This document shows, piece after piece, positions 12,201 through 23,000 of a stretch of 64,000 nucleotides of DNA. Both the position numbers and the translations under genes were made by a program. Numbering within the stretch: the first letter of the stretch is position 1; every line of letters starts with the position of its first letter. The notes beneath the pieces are model-generated. The model was not told the origin of the DNA. It was given only the letters and a program-made list of their open reading frames with translations, and did not search any database. The DNA is from Undaria pinnatifida. Lineage: Eukaryota; Sar; Phaeophyceae; Laminariales; Alariaceae. Location: NCBI GenBank assembly GCA_012845835.1, contig JABAKD010000008.1, positions 5,812,775 through 5,876,774 of the forward strand, in the 5' to 3' direction.

Positions 12201-13880
12201 TGGTGCTAACAACAGGCGAAAGAAGAGAACGACTTCATGCGATTATCATAAGTAAATCAGCTACAAGCGCTAGCTCTACAACATGCAAATACCGAAGCCG
12301 CCTTGCGCAACGAGACGCAATTCACATTTTCGTCTACGAAACTAGGACAAAAGTGAACACATGCCACGCAAACCGGATTGCATGGTCACTATACTCCAGA
12401 GGAATCTTACAGACGGGCGTACAGGATTCCGAAACCGCTAGCAATGGCGTAAGAGAGCACACGGGGCTGTTCCACTCACCACATCCTGGATGTGTCGGAC
12501 CAGAATGCTCTCCAGCTCCTTGTCGTATCCGTAGTCCATCCCTTCCGCCACTTTCTCCTCGTATTGCTGCAAACAACACAAAAAAACAAAAAACAAAAAC
12601 CACAAAGAAACGAGGGTGGGTGAGCGTGGGTTGTGACGACACCAACGAGGCGAACAAGACAAATAGCAGCAGCACGAGCAGCAGCAGCACGAGCAGCAGC
12701 AGCACGAGCAGCAGCAGCACGAGCAGCAGCAGCACGAGGAACGGCGACGGCAACAACAGCAAAAACACCAACAATAGCAAGCAACATCACTACAAAGAAC
12801 AGCAACAGCAACAGCAGCTAGGCAAAACATCACTGCACGATACAAGTACCCACTCCTCCCTCCCGCTCAACCACCCCACTCCTGCATTACCCCTCGCCGC
12901 CTACAAGCTACTAGCACGATCGCACCCCCCCCCCTTCCCTCGAGCGAGAACACGACTCCGGGGACAGAGTACCCGGCCGCTGTGGTGTCTCCAACGGCCA
13001 CCCGTCGCCTCCCCCCCCGTATCGAGTTCGAAAACAATCGCTCATCCAAGCATGAATGGAGGGGGGGGGGGGCGAAAAAAAAAGGCAAACGGTCGTCACG
13101 GACGCACCTTTCTTCTCGCCGTCCTTCTCTCTCCCCCCTCGTCTCCCTCTCTATTCCCCTTTCTCCCCCCTCTATCTTGATATATTTTCTGCACTAGCCC
13201 TCTCTCCCTGTAGCTGTCTCTCTGCCCGTCTTTCTCCCCTATCCTTTTCCGTGTCTCATTTTACCGCCCGGTCCATTCTCCCCCCCGCCGCCCCCACCCC
13301 ACCCATTTCCCCCTCCCTCCCTCCCTCTCCTCCCCTGTCCGCCTCCCTGTCTGCGTGCCCTCCTCTTTTATACTGCTACCATGGGCGTCGCGTGCCCATG
13401 GCACTCTCACTTTTTTCAGGTCCTCGTCATGCAAGTAGTCGCAGGCTCCAAGGTCCTGCTTGGTGTTACTGGTGCGCGCGTAAGTAACGTCCCCGGCGGT
13501 ACGAGCGGTCGCGGCGGCGGCGGGAAAGGGGCGTCAAACTACGCGTCAAGCGATCTAACGGATCTGTTCTTCAACACGATAAAAAAACGAGGACCATCGA
13601 ACAGTAATTTACTACATTAGATCAAACAATTCGACTACGATCGCGAACGACCAAACGATCGAAGAGGATCGAACCGAAAACCGAAACCGAAACAAGAAAG
13701 CAGAAACAAGAAAACAGTAAACATAACGCGGAGGTCGTACGATACGAGTGCGAAGGACGAACCTGAAGAGGTCGTGGGGGCACAGGCCGCACATGTAGGC
13801 CTTGCAAGCCCGCTCGTCCTCGAAGTGGTCGACAATGCCCTCCTCGTTGTCCAGGTTGCGGTTCACGCCCATCAGCTCAT
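3237..13880 (-). CDS. LUC7-like U1 snRNP splicing factor, ten exons, first exon missing
   Basis: LUC7 family proteins are U1 snRNP-associated and help select 5' splice sites in the nucleus. Exons in transcript order are 13880-13763, 13468-13411, 12566-12480, 11802-11689, 10469-10341, 9578-9415, 8902-8794, 8271-8090, 7298-7143 and 3405-3237 (stop TGA 3239-3237). All junctions are GT-AG and phase-matched. The first zinc finger lies in exons 1-2 (ACKAYMCGLCPHDLF, then CDYLHD) and follows DELMG. A charged coiled coil fills exons 3-5. The second zinc finger starts with VCDICGALL in exon 6, and its EHFGGKLHIGF is cut by an intron inside the first histidine codon. The tail is basic and RD/RS-rich (exons 8-9), then RHDDRDRDRYGGG followed by glycine/tyrosine repeats ending AGAGYYGPR. 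About 427 residues are recovered, near the family length. The short exon carrying the start methionine was not found. The last exon lies across a 3.7-kb intron, so it is less sure than the rest. Confidence 0.9.
4778..4910. repeat. Imperfect ~60-bp tandem duplication
   Basis: Two adjacent segments share the pattern ATGA(G/C)CAATCCCA, then AACGA(A/G)CCAAT(T/C)TTGTGAAACACAAA. They lie in the long last intron of the LUC7-like gene. No coding role is visible. Confidence 0.5.
6090..6425. repeat. Imperfect ~170-bp direct repeat
   Basis: GCCGTGGAGCACGGTGTTGT followed by ACGGTATGACCGAGCGT near 6105-6145 recurs as GCCGTGCAGCACAAGACGGT followed by ACGGTGTGACCGAGTGT near 6265-6300. Both copies trail into CAAGAAA(A)GG(G/A)C(A/T)ATTCC. 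The unit is about 165-180 bp, in the last LUC7 intron. Confidence 0.6.
6840..7080. repeat. CAG/CTG trinucleotide and 17-bp repeat block
   Basis: AGC/CAG triplets run through most of this stretch. At 7017-7078 a 17-bp unit, GTAGAGCAGCAGCAGCA, repeats three to four times. On the transcribed (minus) strand this is a CUG/GCU-rich RNA starting about 60 bases downstream of the exon 9 donor of the LUC7-like gene. The long cysteine- or leucine-rich frames here are by-products of the repeat. Confidence 0.85.
7138..7143 (-). promoter_or_regulatory. 5' splice site overlapping an in-frame stop in the LUC7-like gene
   Basis: The donor after exon 9 reads CGCAG|GTGAGT. If it is not spliced, the frame continues CGC AGG TGA and stops at once, so the protein would end HREDSRERRR with a pure RS-type tail. 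If it is spliced to the acceptor before 3405, AG|G joins in phase and adds 55 residues of RG/GY-rich tail. A retained intron would therefore give a clean alternative C terminus. Use of this choice is inferred; only the sequence arrangement is seen. Confidence 0.5.
7855..8068. repeat. Short dispersed repeat, two tandem copies in a LUC7 intron
   Basis: Two ~105-bp copies lie side by side. Each runs from GACGGTGAAAACCCGACGTG or GGTCAGCGAAAATCCGAACT through GATGCGAGGGTCTATTGTCG (or close variants) to a (G/C)GGCTACGCAT-like end and GTACACC. They sit a few tens of bases downstream of the exon 8 donor on the minus strand. Related pieces occur at 2375-2450 and, in opposite orientation, at 58192-58225. 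Confidence 0.65.
8305..8790. repeat. ACC/CCA triplet and CTACGA hexanucleotide repeat block
   Basis: Triplets of the ACC/CCA type dominate 8305-8580. A perfect ACGACT hexanucleotide run covers about 8585-8660, and CAG/CGG-type triplets follow to 8790. All of it lies in the intron between LUC7 exons 7 and 8. The polyvaline, polythreonine and polytyrosine frames predicted from it are not genes. Confidence 0.9.
9165..9410. repeat. CAA/ATCAACC low-complexity tract
   Basis: This intronic stretch is built from short variants of CAACCAATCA, with ACCAACCAACCAACC near 9360. It lies between LUC7 exons 6 and 7 and shows no coding signal. Confidence 0.75.
9985..10315. repeat. ACCAAA pentanucleotide-like repeat tract
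   Basis: Imperfect AACCAAACCAAAACC units fill this stretch between LUC7 exons 5 and 6. Minus-strand frames here read as phenylalanine/tryptophan/glycine repeats and are artefacts of the repeat. Confidence 0.8.
10960..11435. repeat. Degenerate short repeat with GGAGGCG core
   Basis: Motifs such as CGTACAGAGGCG, CGCGGAGGCG and CGTAACCGCC recur every 20-40 bases. The stretch lies in the intron between LUC7 exons 4 and 5. No gene or stable structure is evident. Confidence 0.5.
11965..12065. repeat. AAGGC pentanucleotide microsatellite
   Basis: About 18 almost perfect GGCAA units run without interruption, with imperfect edges. The block lies between LUC7 exons 3 and 4. Confidence 0.95.
12658..12745. 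repeat. AGCAGCAGCACG dodecamer repeat
   Basis: A 15-base pattern AGCAGCAGCACGAGC repeats about five times in the intron upstream (minus strand) of LUC7 exon 3. Alanine- and valine-rich frames here are by-products. Confidence 0.85.
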
Positions 13881-15264
13881 CTGCCGCGGTACGACAACAC
13901 GAGATAAAAAGCATGAGAAAAAATAAAGCAGGCAAGAGCATAGTCTAAAAAAGCAAACGGACAGGAGCGAGAAAACTAAGGCATAAGCGAGTAAGCGCGA
14001 AACTAAGACACACCAACAAGCACCAAAAACGCCAACACCACGACTAACACCACCATCAACACAACAACCCGCACCTACACCACCTACACCACCTACACCA
14101 CCAACAACAACGACACCAACACCAACACCAACGCCACCGCCATTAACCAGAACAACATCGGTAAATTTTGCCGCCAAAACAGAAAACGTTTCCAGAGCTC
14201 CACATACGAGCGACGACCACCCGTTCTTCGTCCGGACGCAAAAAAAAAAAAAAACTGGCTATACCATACGAGTACGGTTTCCCCGATGGTAGGCGTTGTT
14301 CTTGAGAGAAAACACGAAAAAGCAAAATAACGCTAATTGCACAACGGATATGCAAAACACAACTCTGCACACCCTTCCGCGTATGCTGGTTTTAGTGCCT
14401 TTTGCTGTGAATCAGGACGGCGTGGGATCAGGGTGCTTGATGCCCCCTGTCGGCGCCTACAAAATAAACAAATAAATAAACAACACGTCGGACAGATGAC
14501 GATCTACACGATCGACACAATCTACACAATCTACAGTATAATATTGATGCATGTTGATTAATCTTGTATTTGCCGATATGAGATGTGCATGATGTGTACA
14601 AAAAAAAGTACAGATCCCATCCTGGATTGTTTTTCAGATCGCGCAGATCGTACGACTCCCACCCGGTACCACGAGCTATAGACCATACAAATCTTCCCTG
14701 AAATATCTACATTACAAAAGCTAGATCATACAGGCCTTCCCTGAACGATCCACAGTAGATCAAGTGGGGATCGGTGATCTGCCCGACGGGTAAAATAATA
14801 AGTACATACCCGTAATCAGGGTCAGGTTTGGACGGCTCAGGTCCAGGTGGGATCAGAGGGTGCCAAACGGGAGCAGGGTGGAGGTGTGCAAAGTGAGGAA
14901 TACACATCATATCTGAGGGTATATTATGCCAGGTATATTATAAAAATTATTAAAATACACTCATATATACCCTTTAGGGTTTAGTTTCTGTTTTAGCAAT
15001 TCCTCAGACGGTCATCTTCTCTTAAACCGTGTTCTGTTAAACGGTTTTCGACAACGGCCGCAGACTTTCGCCTCAGGTCCCCGACGCCCACGGGTTCGCG
15101 GCGGTGCCTACGCACATGCCACCTTCCGCCATCTGGGATTTCTCGAGGTCCTGCTCGCTGAGCTCGGCGAGCAATCCCGAATCCCGGTCAACTAATCTTG
15201 GTTAACGACCTAGCTTTGGCCCGTCAACAACTCTTATTCAATATACGAGCAGTAACATTTCGTC

Positions 15265-15553
15265 ATCCTTTTGCACCTTGGTTTTTGAGAGTTGGAAAAC
15301 GAAATTTGTCAGGGCTTTGCGTCATGACAATGCAAAACGACTCAGTGTTAGTCTTTTTTACTTCTTTCTTTTTTTCCTTCTCCAGGCGCATTTTACCATT
15401 TTTTTCTGATTTGTTGGCGACTTCGACCCTCCCTGACGAACGCATTTTTCATTTTTCTCAAAAAATACCAGCAGTGGCTCGGTTTGTATGGTTATGACGC
15501 ACAACCGTGCTAAACTTCGCTTTCCAACTCTCAAAACCAAGGTGAAAAATTAT
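15265..15553. mobile_element. Fold-back (MITE-like) element of ~290 bp
   Basis: The left end reads CACCTTGGTTTTTGAGAGTT, then GGAAAACGAAATTTG. The right end is its reverse complement with few changes (AACTCTCAAAACCAAGGTG). Similarity of the arms continues inward for about 70-80 bases, through GCGTCAT and the GACTCAGTG/GAGCCACTG pair. No clear target duplication was found, so an old miniature inverted-repeat element is the likely reading. Confidence 0.6.
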
Positions 15554-16472
15554 TCCCGTGCAGAGCACAATATTCCCGAAGGTTCTCCAAGAGCCCAATA
15601 CATTGTTCTAGTACTTTGGCAGGTGTTTAATTCAACAGCCTTGTACGGGTCACCGAACAAAACAAGTGCCATGGACGTCTTCCCCTTGTTGATGTGATCA
15701 TGTCAACATGTCTATTAATAGTGTCGAAATACTCGGCGTATGGACAGATATATGGGCTGAATACAAATTATATGGATTGCACTACAAGAAGCTTAAACCC
15801 CTACGAAATAACGCCTCCACAAGCAACACGAACAATGCCCATACCTCGCGAATTACAACTCGCACGCCAAAAATATCTTCACCGATGTGCTCCCCTTGTT
15901 CATGCGGTCATTTCGATATATTTAGTTTCGACATATTCAGGACGTATTCCGTTTTGAATTGGCCGAAGGTGGAATTTTATGCATTTTCCGGGAACCAGCT
16001 CGTAGTACGTAGTTGTGAGTGCGGGAAAAGTCCTTGACAGTTATCCGTCAAGGGGCAAGAGCGCCGTCAACCGACATGTTCCCATGGCGGTAAAAAGCTT
16101 CCGTTGTAGACCTCAACGCTCGGGTTGGCCATCTTCTCCCTCCGCCGAGATGGGAGAGGCCGCCGCCTCCGCGGCTTTTGGAAGCTCATGGCGGCAAGAA
16201 TGCGGGAAATACGAGCTGGGGCGGCCGGTCTCGTGCCCCGCCGTTGTGAGTGCTTCGGAGGGGTGAGCGTTACAGAAACGAGTGTCGAACGAGCAGTTCG
16301 GGCGATTTCACGCACTCGTACGATCTCACAGCAGACAAAACTCGTACACTCAACAGTGGAACAAGCAACCTCACGCTTGGTGACGGCGGGAGGATGGCCG
16401 AGTCGCACGCCCACTCGCCGCGAAAGGGTAGAACGACAGGGCGCGCCACCTCCTCCAACCAGTCGTCGCTTG

Positions 16473-16567
16473 GCGCCCGACCTATCCCTAGGGATCGGGT
16501 GCCGTGGATATAGCCACCCGGAAAAGTATCCCTCCGGGTAGTGTGAGGCTTGCGTCAGCTCACCCAC
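16473..16567 (-). repeat. Dispersed repeat, copy A
   Basis: Read on the minus strand it goes GTGGGTGAGCTGACGCAAGC, then CTCACACTACCCGGAGGGAT, then CCGGGTGGCTATATCCAC. The same pattern occurs on the plus strand at 26344-26436. A short interspersed or retroelement fragment is possible; the family is not recognised. Confidence 0.5.
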
Positions 16568-16850
16568 CAACAGTTGTATATTTGAGGCTCCGCGTTGCAC
16601 CAAAAAAAAGGAATCCGATACAATGAAAGCGACCCAAATTGGCCTACCGACTTGCCGACTAAAGATAGCTAGGGGTTGCCGCTTTTGCGGTTTGCCGCCT
16701 AGCGATTGCTTATTATGAATACTAACAGCCCTATTCATTTCGGTAGCTGACGCTAAATTTATGTCTTCATATTGTTTAAAAGCCCCTTACAGAGGGAAAC
16801 ACAGCGAAATCGCACGACAGCCTATGATATACTGACGGCACCAGCACCAA

Positions 16851-16905
16851 CAGCAGCAGCAGCAGCAGCAGCAGCGGTGGCAACGGCAGCAACAGCGGCA
16901 GCAAG
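16851..16905. repeat. CAG/AGC microsatellite
   Basis: About ten perfect AGC triplets are followed by GGTGGCAACGGCAGCAACAG. There is no coding context. Confidence 0.85.
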
Positions 16906-17140
16906 GTAGGTCTGTACCATGAACTGAAACTGCTATTCAGCCCTCATCCTGAAGGTATACCAGGAGCTAGTACAGCTCTACGCTGACACGGTGGCTCTGC
17001 GAGTACTGCTGATGCACTGCTGCCGTGCGTAGGCGAGGCCATGCCCGCTCTTGCTGCCGCGCTGCTTGCTGTGGGTGCCGTATAACACGGATGAAAGCAC
17101 ACCCTGGTGATGGCTTTATTTTTACTTTTCTCAAAATATC

Positions 17141-17194
17141 ATCACCGGGGGTGCTTCTGTTGGGCGGTGCGGTATTTAGCGCACCCCCGGTGAT
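17141..17194. repeat. Perfect 14-bp hairpin
   Basis: ATCACCGGGGGTGC at 17141-17154 is the exact reverse complement of GCACCCCCGGTGAT at 17181-17194, with a 26-base loop. It could be the remains of a small inverted-repeat element. No termination or RNA gene role is shown. Confidence 0.6.
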
Positions 17195-20009
17195 AAGCAC
17201 CACGCTCGGGAATCCCGCGGCTGGGGGTGTGTGATAGCGCTGGGTGTGACAATGAGGGTGTGTGATGACGAGACGTCGGTTGCTAACGAGTGCGAACAGA
17301 TTCGGCCTGATCACAGGGGGTGTGATAACGAGGGGGTGGGCTAGCGGTATATTTGGTTGCTATTGAGTGTGAACAGACCCCCGGCAGACTGCAGGGGGTG
17401 TGAGTGGCTGATAATTCTGGAGCTGCTGCTGGGGTCTCAGGCCCTGTGGCTGAAGTGTTGGGAGTTGCTGCCAAAGTTTTTTGCGCCTCTCAGTTACTGG
17501 AACCCGTCTTACGGGTTTGAGTCACAGCAGGAGTGGCAACACCAGTACCGGTACCAGTAGGCGGGGTGGACGCGGAAAAAATCGACGTGATTCTCGATCG
17601 AAAGGCGCGGCAGCAGCAGGTACCGTTGAGGTCGGCACCGCAGGGTCGATTGGCCCACTGCTGTGATGGGGCGAAGCAGTTGCCTCTACCGGTGTCCGTT
17701 ATGTTTATTCTATTTTTATTTCTTGTCCCACGTATTTTAAGGTTGAGCAAGCAGTCGAAAACAAGCCCATCATGCTTTTTGAAATGCTACTTTTCGATGA
17801 AAATGCTCCCATTACGTTCGCTAATACATGTGTCATTTGTGATAACGTTTCAGGCTCGTATGCGCATCTTTTTTATGGCTCGATTTGTGCGTATCTCTGC
17901 TGGGGCTGTGCGGGGGAAATACGCCAATTTCTGCATTCAACACCTTCGACAGTTATGTCTCTGTACTGCTGCTGTGTACACAAAAGAGTCAGCCTAACAA
18001 AGTTTTTTCTTCAAGTACCGTACGAAAGCTCTAAAGCTGGCTACTCTTGTCAATAATGTCGCCACGTTCAAGTGTGATTATTATTGGTATCTATTAACAA
18101 TACAGCAGTATACAGAAGGTACATCGAAAACTATTACTGCTGTAGTATTGATACAGCGCCTAAACCGCGGTCGGGGCGCAAAATCAAGGTGGAATAATCA
18201 GACCACTACTAAACACTCGTATCGGTATCATAGGCTTGTTACGCTTTTTTAATGTAATAATGTTGAAAATCAAGCGAGAATTGCCTGCTACAGAGTGCGA
18301 CGTACCGCTTTTCGCTACTTGTATACCCCCAAAATGGTCCACAATAAATCCGCAATAAATGACGATTAGGGAATCGGCCGGACGAAGCACCCGGCGTTCT
18401 GGGGTACAGCTGGTAATATCGTGGGTGGCGTGTCTAGCTAGGCGTGTCCGAAGCGCAACGTAAGGAGAGATGTCCCACACGCCCGCAGCATGACCTACTG
18501 CTGTTACACGCCTATGCCTATTATTGTAGGTCTCAAGAGAATGCACAGCAGCAGCAGTAGCAGCAGCAGCAGCGTAACAGAGGGTAACACGCAACGAGGA
18601 CGTCGGCGGCTTTGAGTCTTGCTCGGACACGAATTTGTATACTCGAATCACACACCAGAAATACACAAAAAGGCACGGCCCTGCCGCGCTACGTACGATT
18701 AGAAAGTACTCGTGTGGGAGCCTTGTATCCAAACCACAGCTTGGTGCCGATCGGTATGTTGCCATGACGCAACAGAGATGCTAGCTGGAAATCTGTGAGG
18801 CTTGGGAGGCAGGCTAAACCGTAGAGCAGGCATGACATATTCATGCACCCCAGTCCATTACTCGGCGTCAGTTCAGCTCCACGCGAAAAAAGCCCCAGCC
18901 CACACCACAGCAACATCAACCCAACAGGGGTACAGCAGAAGCGGCCAATGGTCGAGAAGGAAAAAGAGGAAGGAGTGAAAACACAAACCGAGATCCACAT
19001 AAAGAAATACAAGGCAAACGCGCAGCCCCACAGAAACGCTAGGGCGTATCCATAAAAACACAACTCAGCACCACCTCAACGTGCGACAGTTCCTGGGGGT
19101 ATCAGGCGCACCCTGCTCTCCCGCCTCACCTAGCAGCGCTCGCTGGGAGTCCATCTGGGACGGCTTGCTGTCCCGCCATTTCCCCATAGTTTCGTGCCTC
19201 AAAGTTGGTCCAAGATTTTCGAATGCCTCGCGAAAACAAAATTGTCGATCTCAATGGAGAGCAACCGAGCGCTGACAACTTCGGGGCGCACTCGCACAAA
19301 AGTCCAGAGGCTCTCGGTGGGAGCCCAAGCTGTGCGGTCGCGGGAGATCGGAACGCGAATGTGGATTCAAGGCAAAGCACCATCCGACCATCCGGCCGGC
19401 TCAGCCCAAGGGGTTTCCATGAGGCGTTCGTAGGAGGAGAACACGGGGAAGAACCGATATGATATTATTTTTACTTTTTTTTTTTAAGTCTTCGTGTTGA
19501 CGTGCGGTCTGTACCGTACGCACTGCTGGTACCTCAATCTGTCACATATCTAAACCAAAGCTGAGCTCGGCGAGTCACTGAGACGGAGTTGTGCTGCTAC
19601 CCGCGGTAGGGCTGTCGCATTGCGGGCAGTGTACTTCGCTTTCCGCGCGCTATGATCCGTAGGGCTGAGGGACTCCAGGCATCACGAACGTCTACTTGTA
19701 CGGTGAGAGAAGGATATAGTCTATAGTCTACCAGGTACATACACACGCGGATACCGAACAAGACGCACGGAGAACAAACACCAAACGTCCTCCTATAGTC
19801 TATATTGCTGTCCTGCGCGCTGTATTAATAGTGACCCTGTAGGAAAGCTACCTCTGAACCGTGTCCAACCGGGGACACGAGGACGGAGTTTGGATGCTGT
19901 AGGTCGCGGCGCTATTTGTCCTGGAGCGCACCGAAAAATGCGGGCGTATGATCTTCGCCTCTGCCGCCCCCCCGCTCCCACCCCGCTCCCACCCCGCCCC
20001 GGCCGGCAG

Positions 20010-23000
20010 TCACAGCAAGGACGCGATTCCCGGGTACCCTTGACTCCGGCACAGAAAAGGGAGGTGGATGATGCGTTCGGCCTGTTTGACTATGCGAAAA
20101 CTGGAACGTTAGATCTGCATGAGGTCAAGGTGGGTGTGTGACGAACCGCAGCTGCACAATGCCGTCTACATGGGTGGGCACAAGTAGCGAGTGCACTTCC
20201 TCGCGTCCGACAGTACAGCAGCACAGCGCAGCAGGAACAACAGCGTGTTGTCGCAGGCATAAGCACCTGTCCGTCGACCAAACGTCGCGCATGTGGTGCC
20301 CCACGTATCCCGAGAACCCGCTCAGCCTTCTAGACGGCGATACCGCAGCACAGGCTATGACTAGACTAATGAACCATGTAATTAATGTGTTACACCTGGT
20401 ATAGACTAGTCTAGTAAGACTAGTCTAGTCTATACCAAGGCTTTTCACGGGTCATGACTCGTCCCGCGGGTCGGTTCAGGAGATTTGTCGGAAATATCAC
20501 GGGTCGAGTCGGTTCGGGTCAAGAGGCATTCAAATATCAGGGGTCGGGCCGGGCCACCCTGACCCGATCCGACCCTCGCGAAGAGATCCGACTCGTGAAA
20601 AGCCCTGTTATATACCATCCTCGGTGTGATGCTCGTCATCATGCACATGCGATCATCACGTCTGGTCTCCTAATCTCGAAAACGCTTCAAGCGGACGGTT
20701 CAAGAGCGCTACATGAAGTCGGTCGGCCCATGGGTATTAAGTCTTGACGATTCCCCCTGCGCTGCACTTAAAGACCGACTGCGCCGCACGATGTCACCCA
20801 ACAATGGCTGTAATTTTGTTGAAGTTGGTCGGCCCATGCGTATTAAGTCTTGACGTTTCCCCCTGCGCTGCCCTTAAAGACCGACCGCGCCGCACGTTAT
20901 CACCCAACAACGGCTGTAATTTTGTCCAAAAGGTGCTCATACGGTCGCTGGGGTTCCTAGTTCGTCGTACTGAGGTGCCCCTCATCGTCCACCGCGCCAA
21001 CCCGGATTGTGACGGCGAGGTGGATCTGCCAACTTTCCGCGCGATCAGTGAGTCAACCTTTTAGACACAGCGTGACATGACAGAAGGGGACCGAACCAAA
21101 CCCGGCGTTACTGCTCGCGTGTAGATCGATTTTTTTCTCATCTCGATCCACTGACTGTGCAGACAAAGCTCATGCAAGTGCGGTGTACCAAAGGCACCAC
21201 ATGTCTGTAAATACAAGGACCATTTGGGTACTATTATGAATGTCCAAACGGTTGTTCTGATTTCCGGATAGAGCGGTACCCAACAGCCACGACCCGCCGT
21301 AACCACCTACCGCCCCCCGCCCCCCCGTCCCTCTCCCATCCGCGTGTTTATGCTGTCCGTCTATTAAATTTCCAACGCTGGATTCGTTCGCCCGTTAACT
21401 GATCGGGAACGCGTTCGTACAGTGGAAAAAAAGTATGCCAAGTTGGATCCAGACGAAGAAATCAGAAAGGCGTTCCGACTTTTCGACGACGAAGGCGTCG
21501 GCAAGGTACTGCAGCAGTACTAGTGTAGTAAACGAACAGTAAATAAACCAACCCAAACCAAACGGCATATGCGACCAGCTGATGAAAGTCTGAGTGCGGG
21601 TGGCTGTCGAACCAACCCAAGCACGACGGTATTTTGTGAGCAGCGAATAGTAATTTGAGTGTGGATGGCTGTCGCGCAGTCACGTCTGCAGAACCACATT
21701 GAGCGCAGAGCTTTATGGGGGCTATCATTTTTTTTAGCGCGCGACAGGCCAGAAAACAACTATTGTTAGACCCTCGCGGGGGAGGTTTCTTCTGTTATGG
21801 CCCCCCTAATAGAGTTCATAGCCTGCTTGCGCTTGCGGTACGGATTGTCGTTCGAGGTGGCATTCTAAGCTCGAGGGGACACATAATATATGCCAAGTAG
21901 ACGTTCATGCGACCACGTTTCGAAAATCAAACCTAACCAGGCAAACTTGCATGGCCCTCTCTCATACCTCAAAATAATGTATAGTTTCCACGCACATATT
22001 GAGCTGCCCCACACGCCCCACCCACGCCCAACCTCCCCCCCCCCCCCCCCGATAATAAACTGGTGCCAAAACCGTCAGATTGATCCCCTTGAAAGGATCT
22101 ATAGCTTACACGCACAAATTGCCCCCCCCTTCCCCCCCCCCCCCCCCCCCCCCCTCCAAACCCGCTCGCTTTTGATCAAAACCAGGCCCCCCACGTCCTT
22201 CAAAACTCCGCCCCCCCCCCCCTCACCGGTTATTCGACTTACAAGATTCACTTGATAAAAGGATACATTTCTCTCCACAGCTGTCAGATTTTGTCCCCCT
22301 CAGAAACGGGTTTTATAGTTTCCCCGCACAGACTGACTAAAATCACCCTGTTGACCCTGATAGCTACACTGTAGTTGTAAGGGGAGTCGCCGACCTATAT
22401 CCTTAATGAGGACACACAACTCGTAATGCGCGCGATCGGAGTATCACACACAGCTTACAAATATGAGTTTCGACGAAATCTTCGATCTCACAGCTGGAGT
22501 GTATTTTCGTTTTTTATAATATATGGGGCTGATGGGCGGCCTATTTGATGGCTGCTGCCTCTGCGTGCTAGTCGGAGCAATTTAGTCAATGCAGTTAACG
22601 TCAACCCTTCGATTCGCAGTGCGTGGTGTGTGCTCTTTGATAGCAAACTGCGCAAGTGGAGCTTGTCAAAGTTGCCAAAAAACGTCAAGCTTTCGGTTTG
22701 TGCCAACTAAGGATAGGCGGTTCATTAGAACAAGCTACTCGTGTATGGCTACCCACAGTATGTGAAACAGTAGCTGCGCTGGCTGAGTGGCCAAGCAGAT
22801 AGTTCCTTCTAACGAGAAGAATGTGTCCCGGGGTTAAATCACTTGCTGCTGGCACCATCATTCTAAACGGAAATAGATCACCACGTTACTTGAACGAGCA
22901 ACACCCTGTTCCTTTTCCCGCACCGCGAAAAGAAAAAAAGCTTCGAGAGGCCGAGAGTTTCGGATGCCAACGGCATCCAAAAACGCCACGAACATAGTTC

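Larger units (their letters stand above)
13881..20009. other. Six-kb stretch without a convincing gene between LUC7 and centrin
   Basis: This interval must contain the missing first exons and promoters of both the minus-strand LUC7-like gene and the plus-strand centrin gene, which are divergent. I could not identify either. It holds a fold-back element at 15265-15553, part of a dispersed repeat at 16473-16567, a CAG microsatellite at 16851-16905 and a perfect hairpin at 17141-17194. Open frames longer than 100 residues (minus 16067-16738, plus 16125-16541, minus 18184-18765, plus 17533-17997) show no family features. Confidence 0.4.

Noticed and set aside
14805-14910. Candidate first LUC7 exon (MMCIPHFAHLHPAPVW to PDPDY, donor G|GTATGT)
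   Set aside because: The phase fits exon 13880, but the sequence lacks the conserved N-terminal helix before LDELMG seen in LUC7 proteins. It is kept only as a weak possibility.
16187-16248. Short frame MAARMREIRAGAAGLVPRR with a good donor as the first centrin exon
   Set aside because: It ends in phase 1, whereas the centrin exon at 20010 needs phase 0, and it does not resemble a centrin N terminus.
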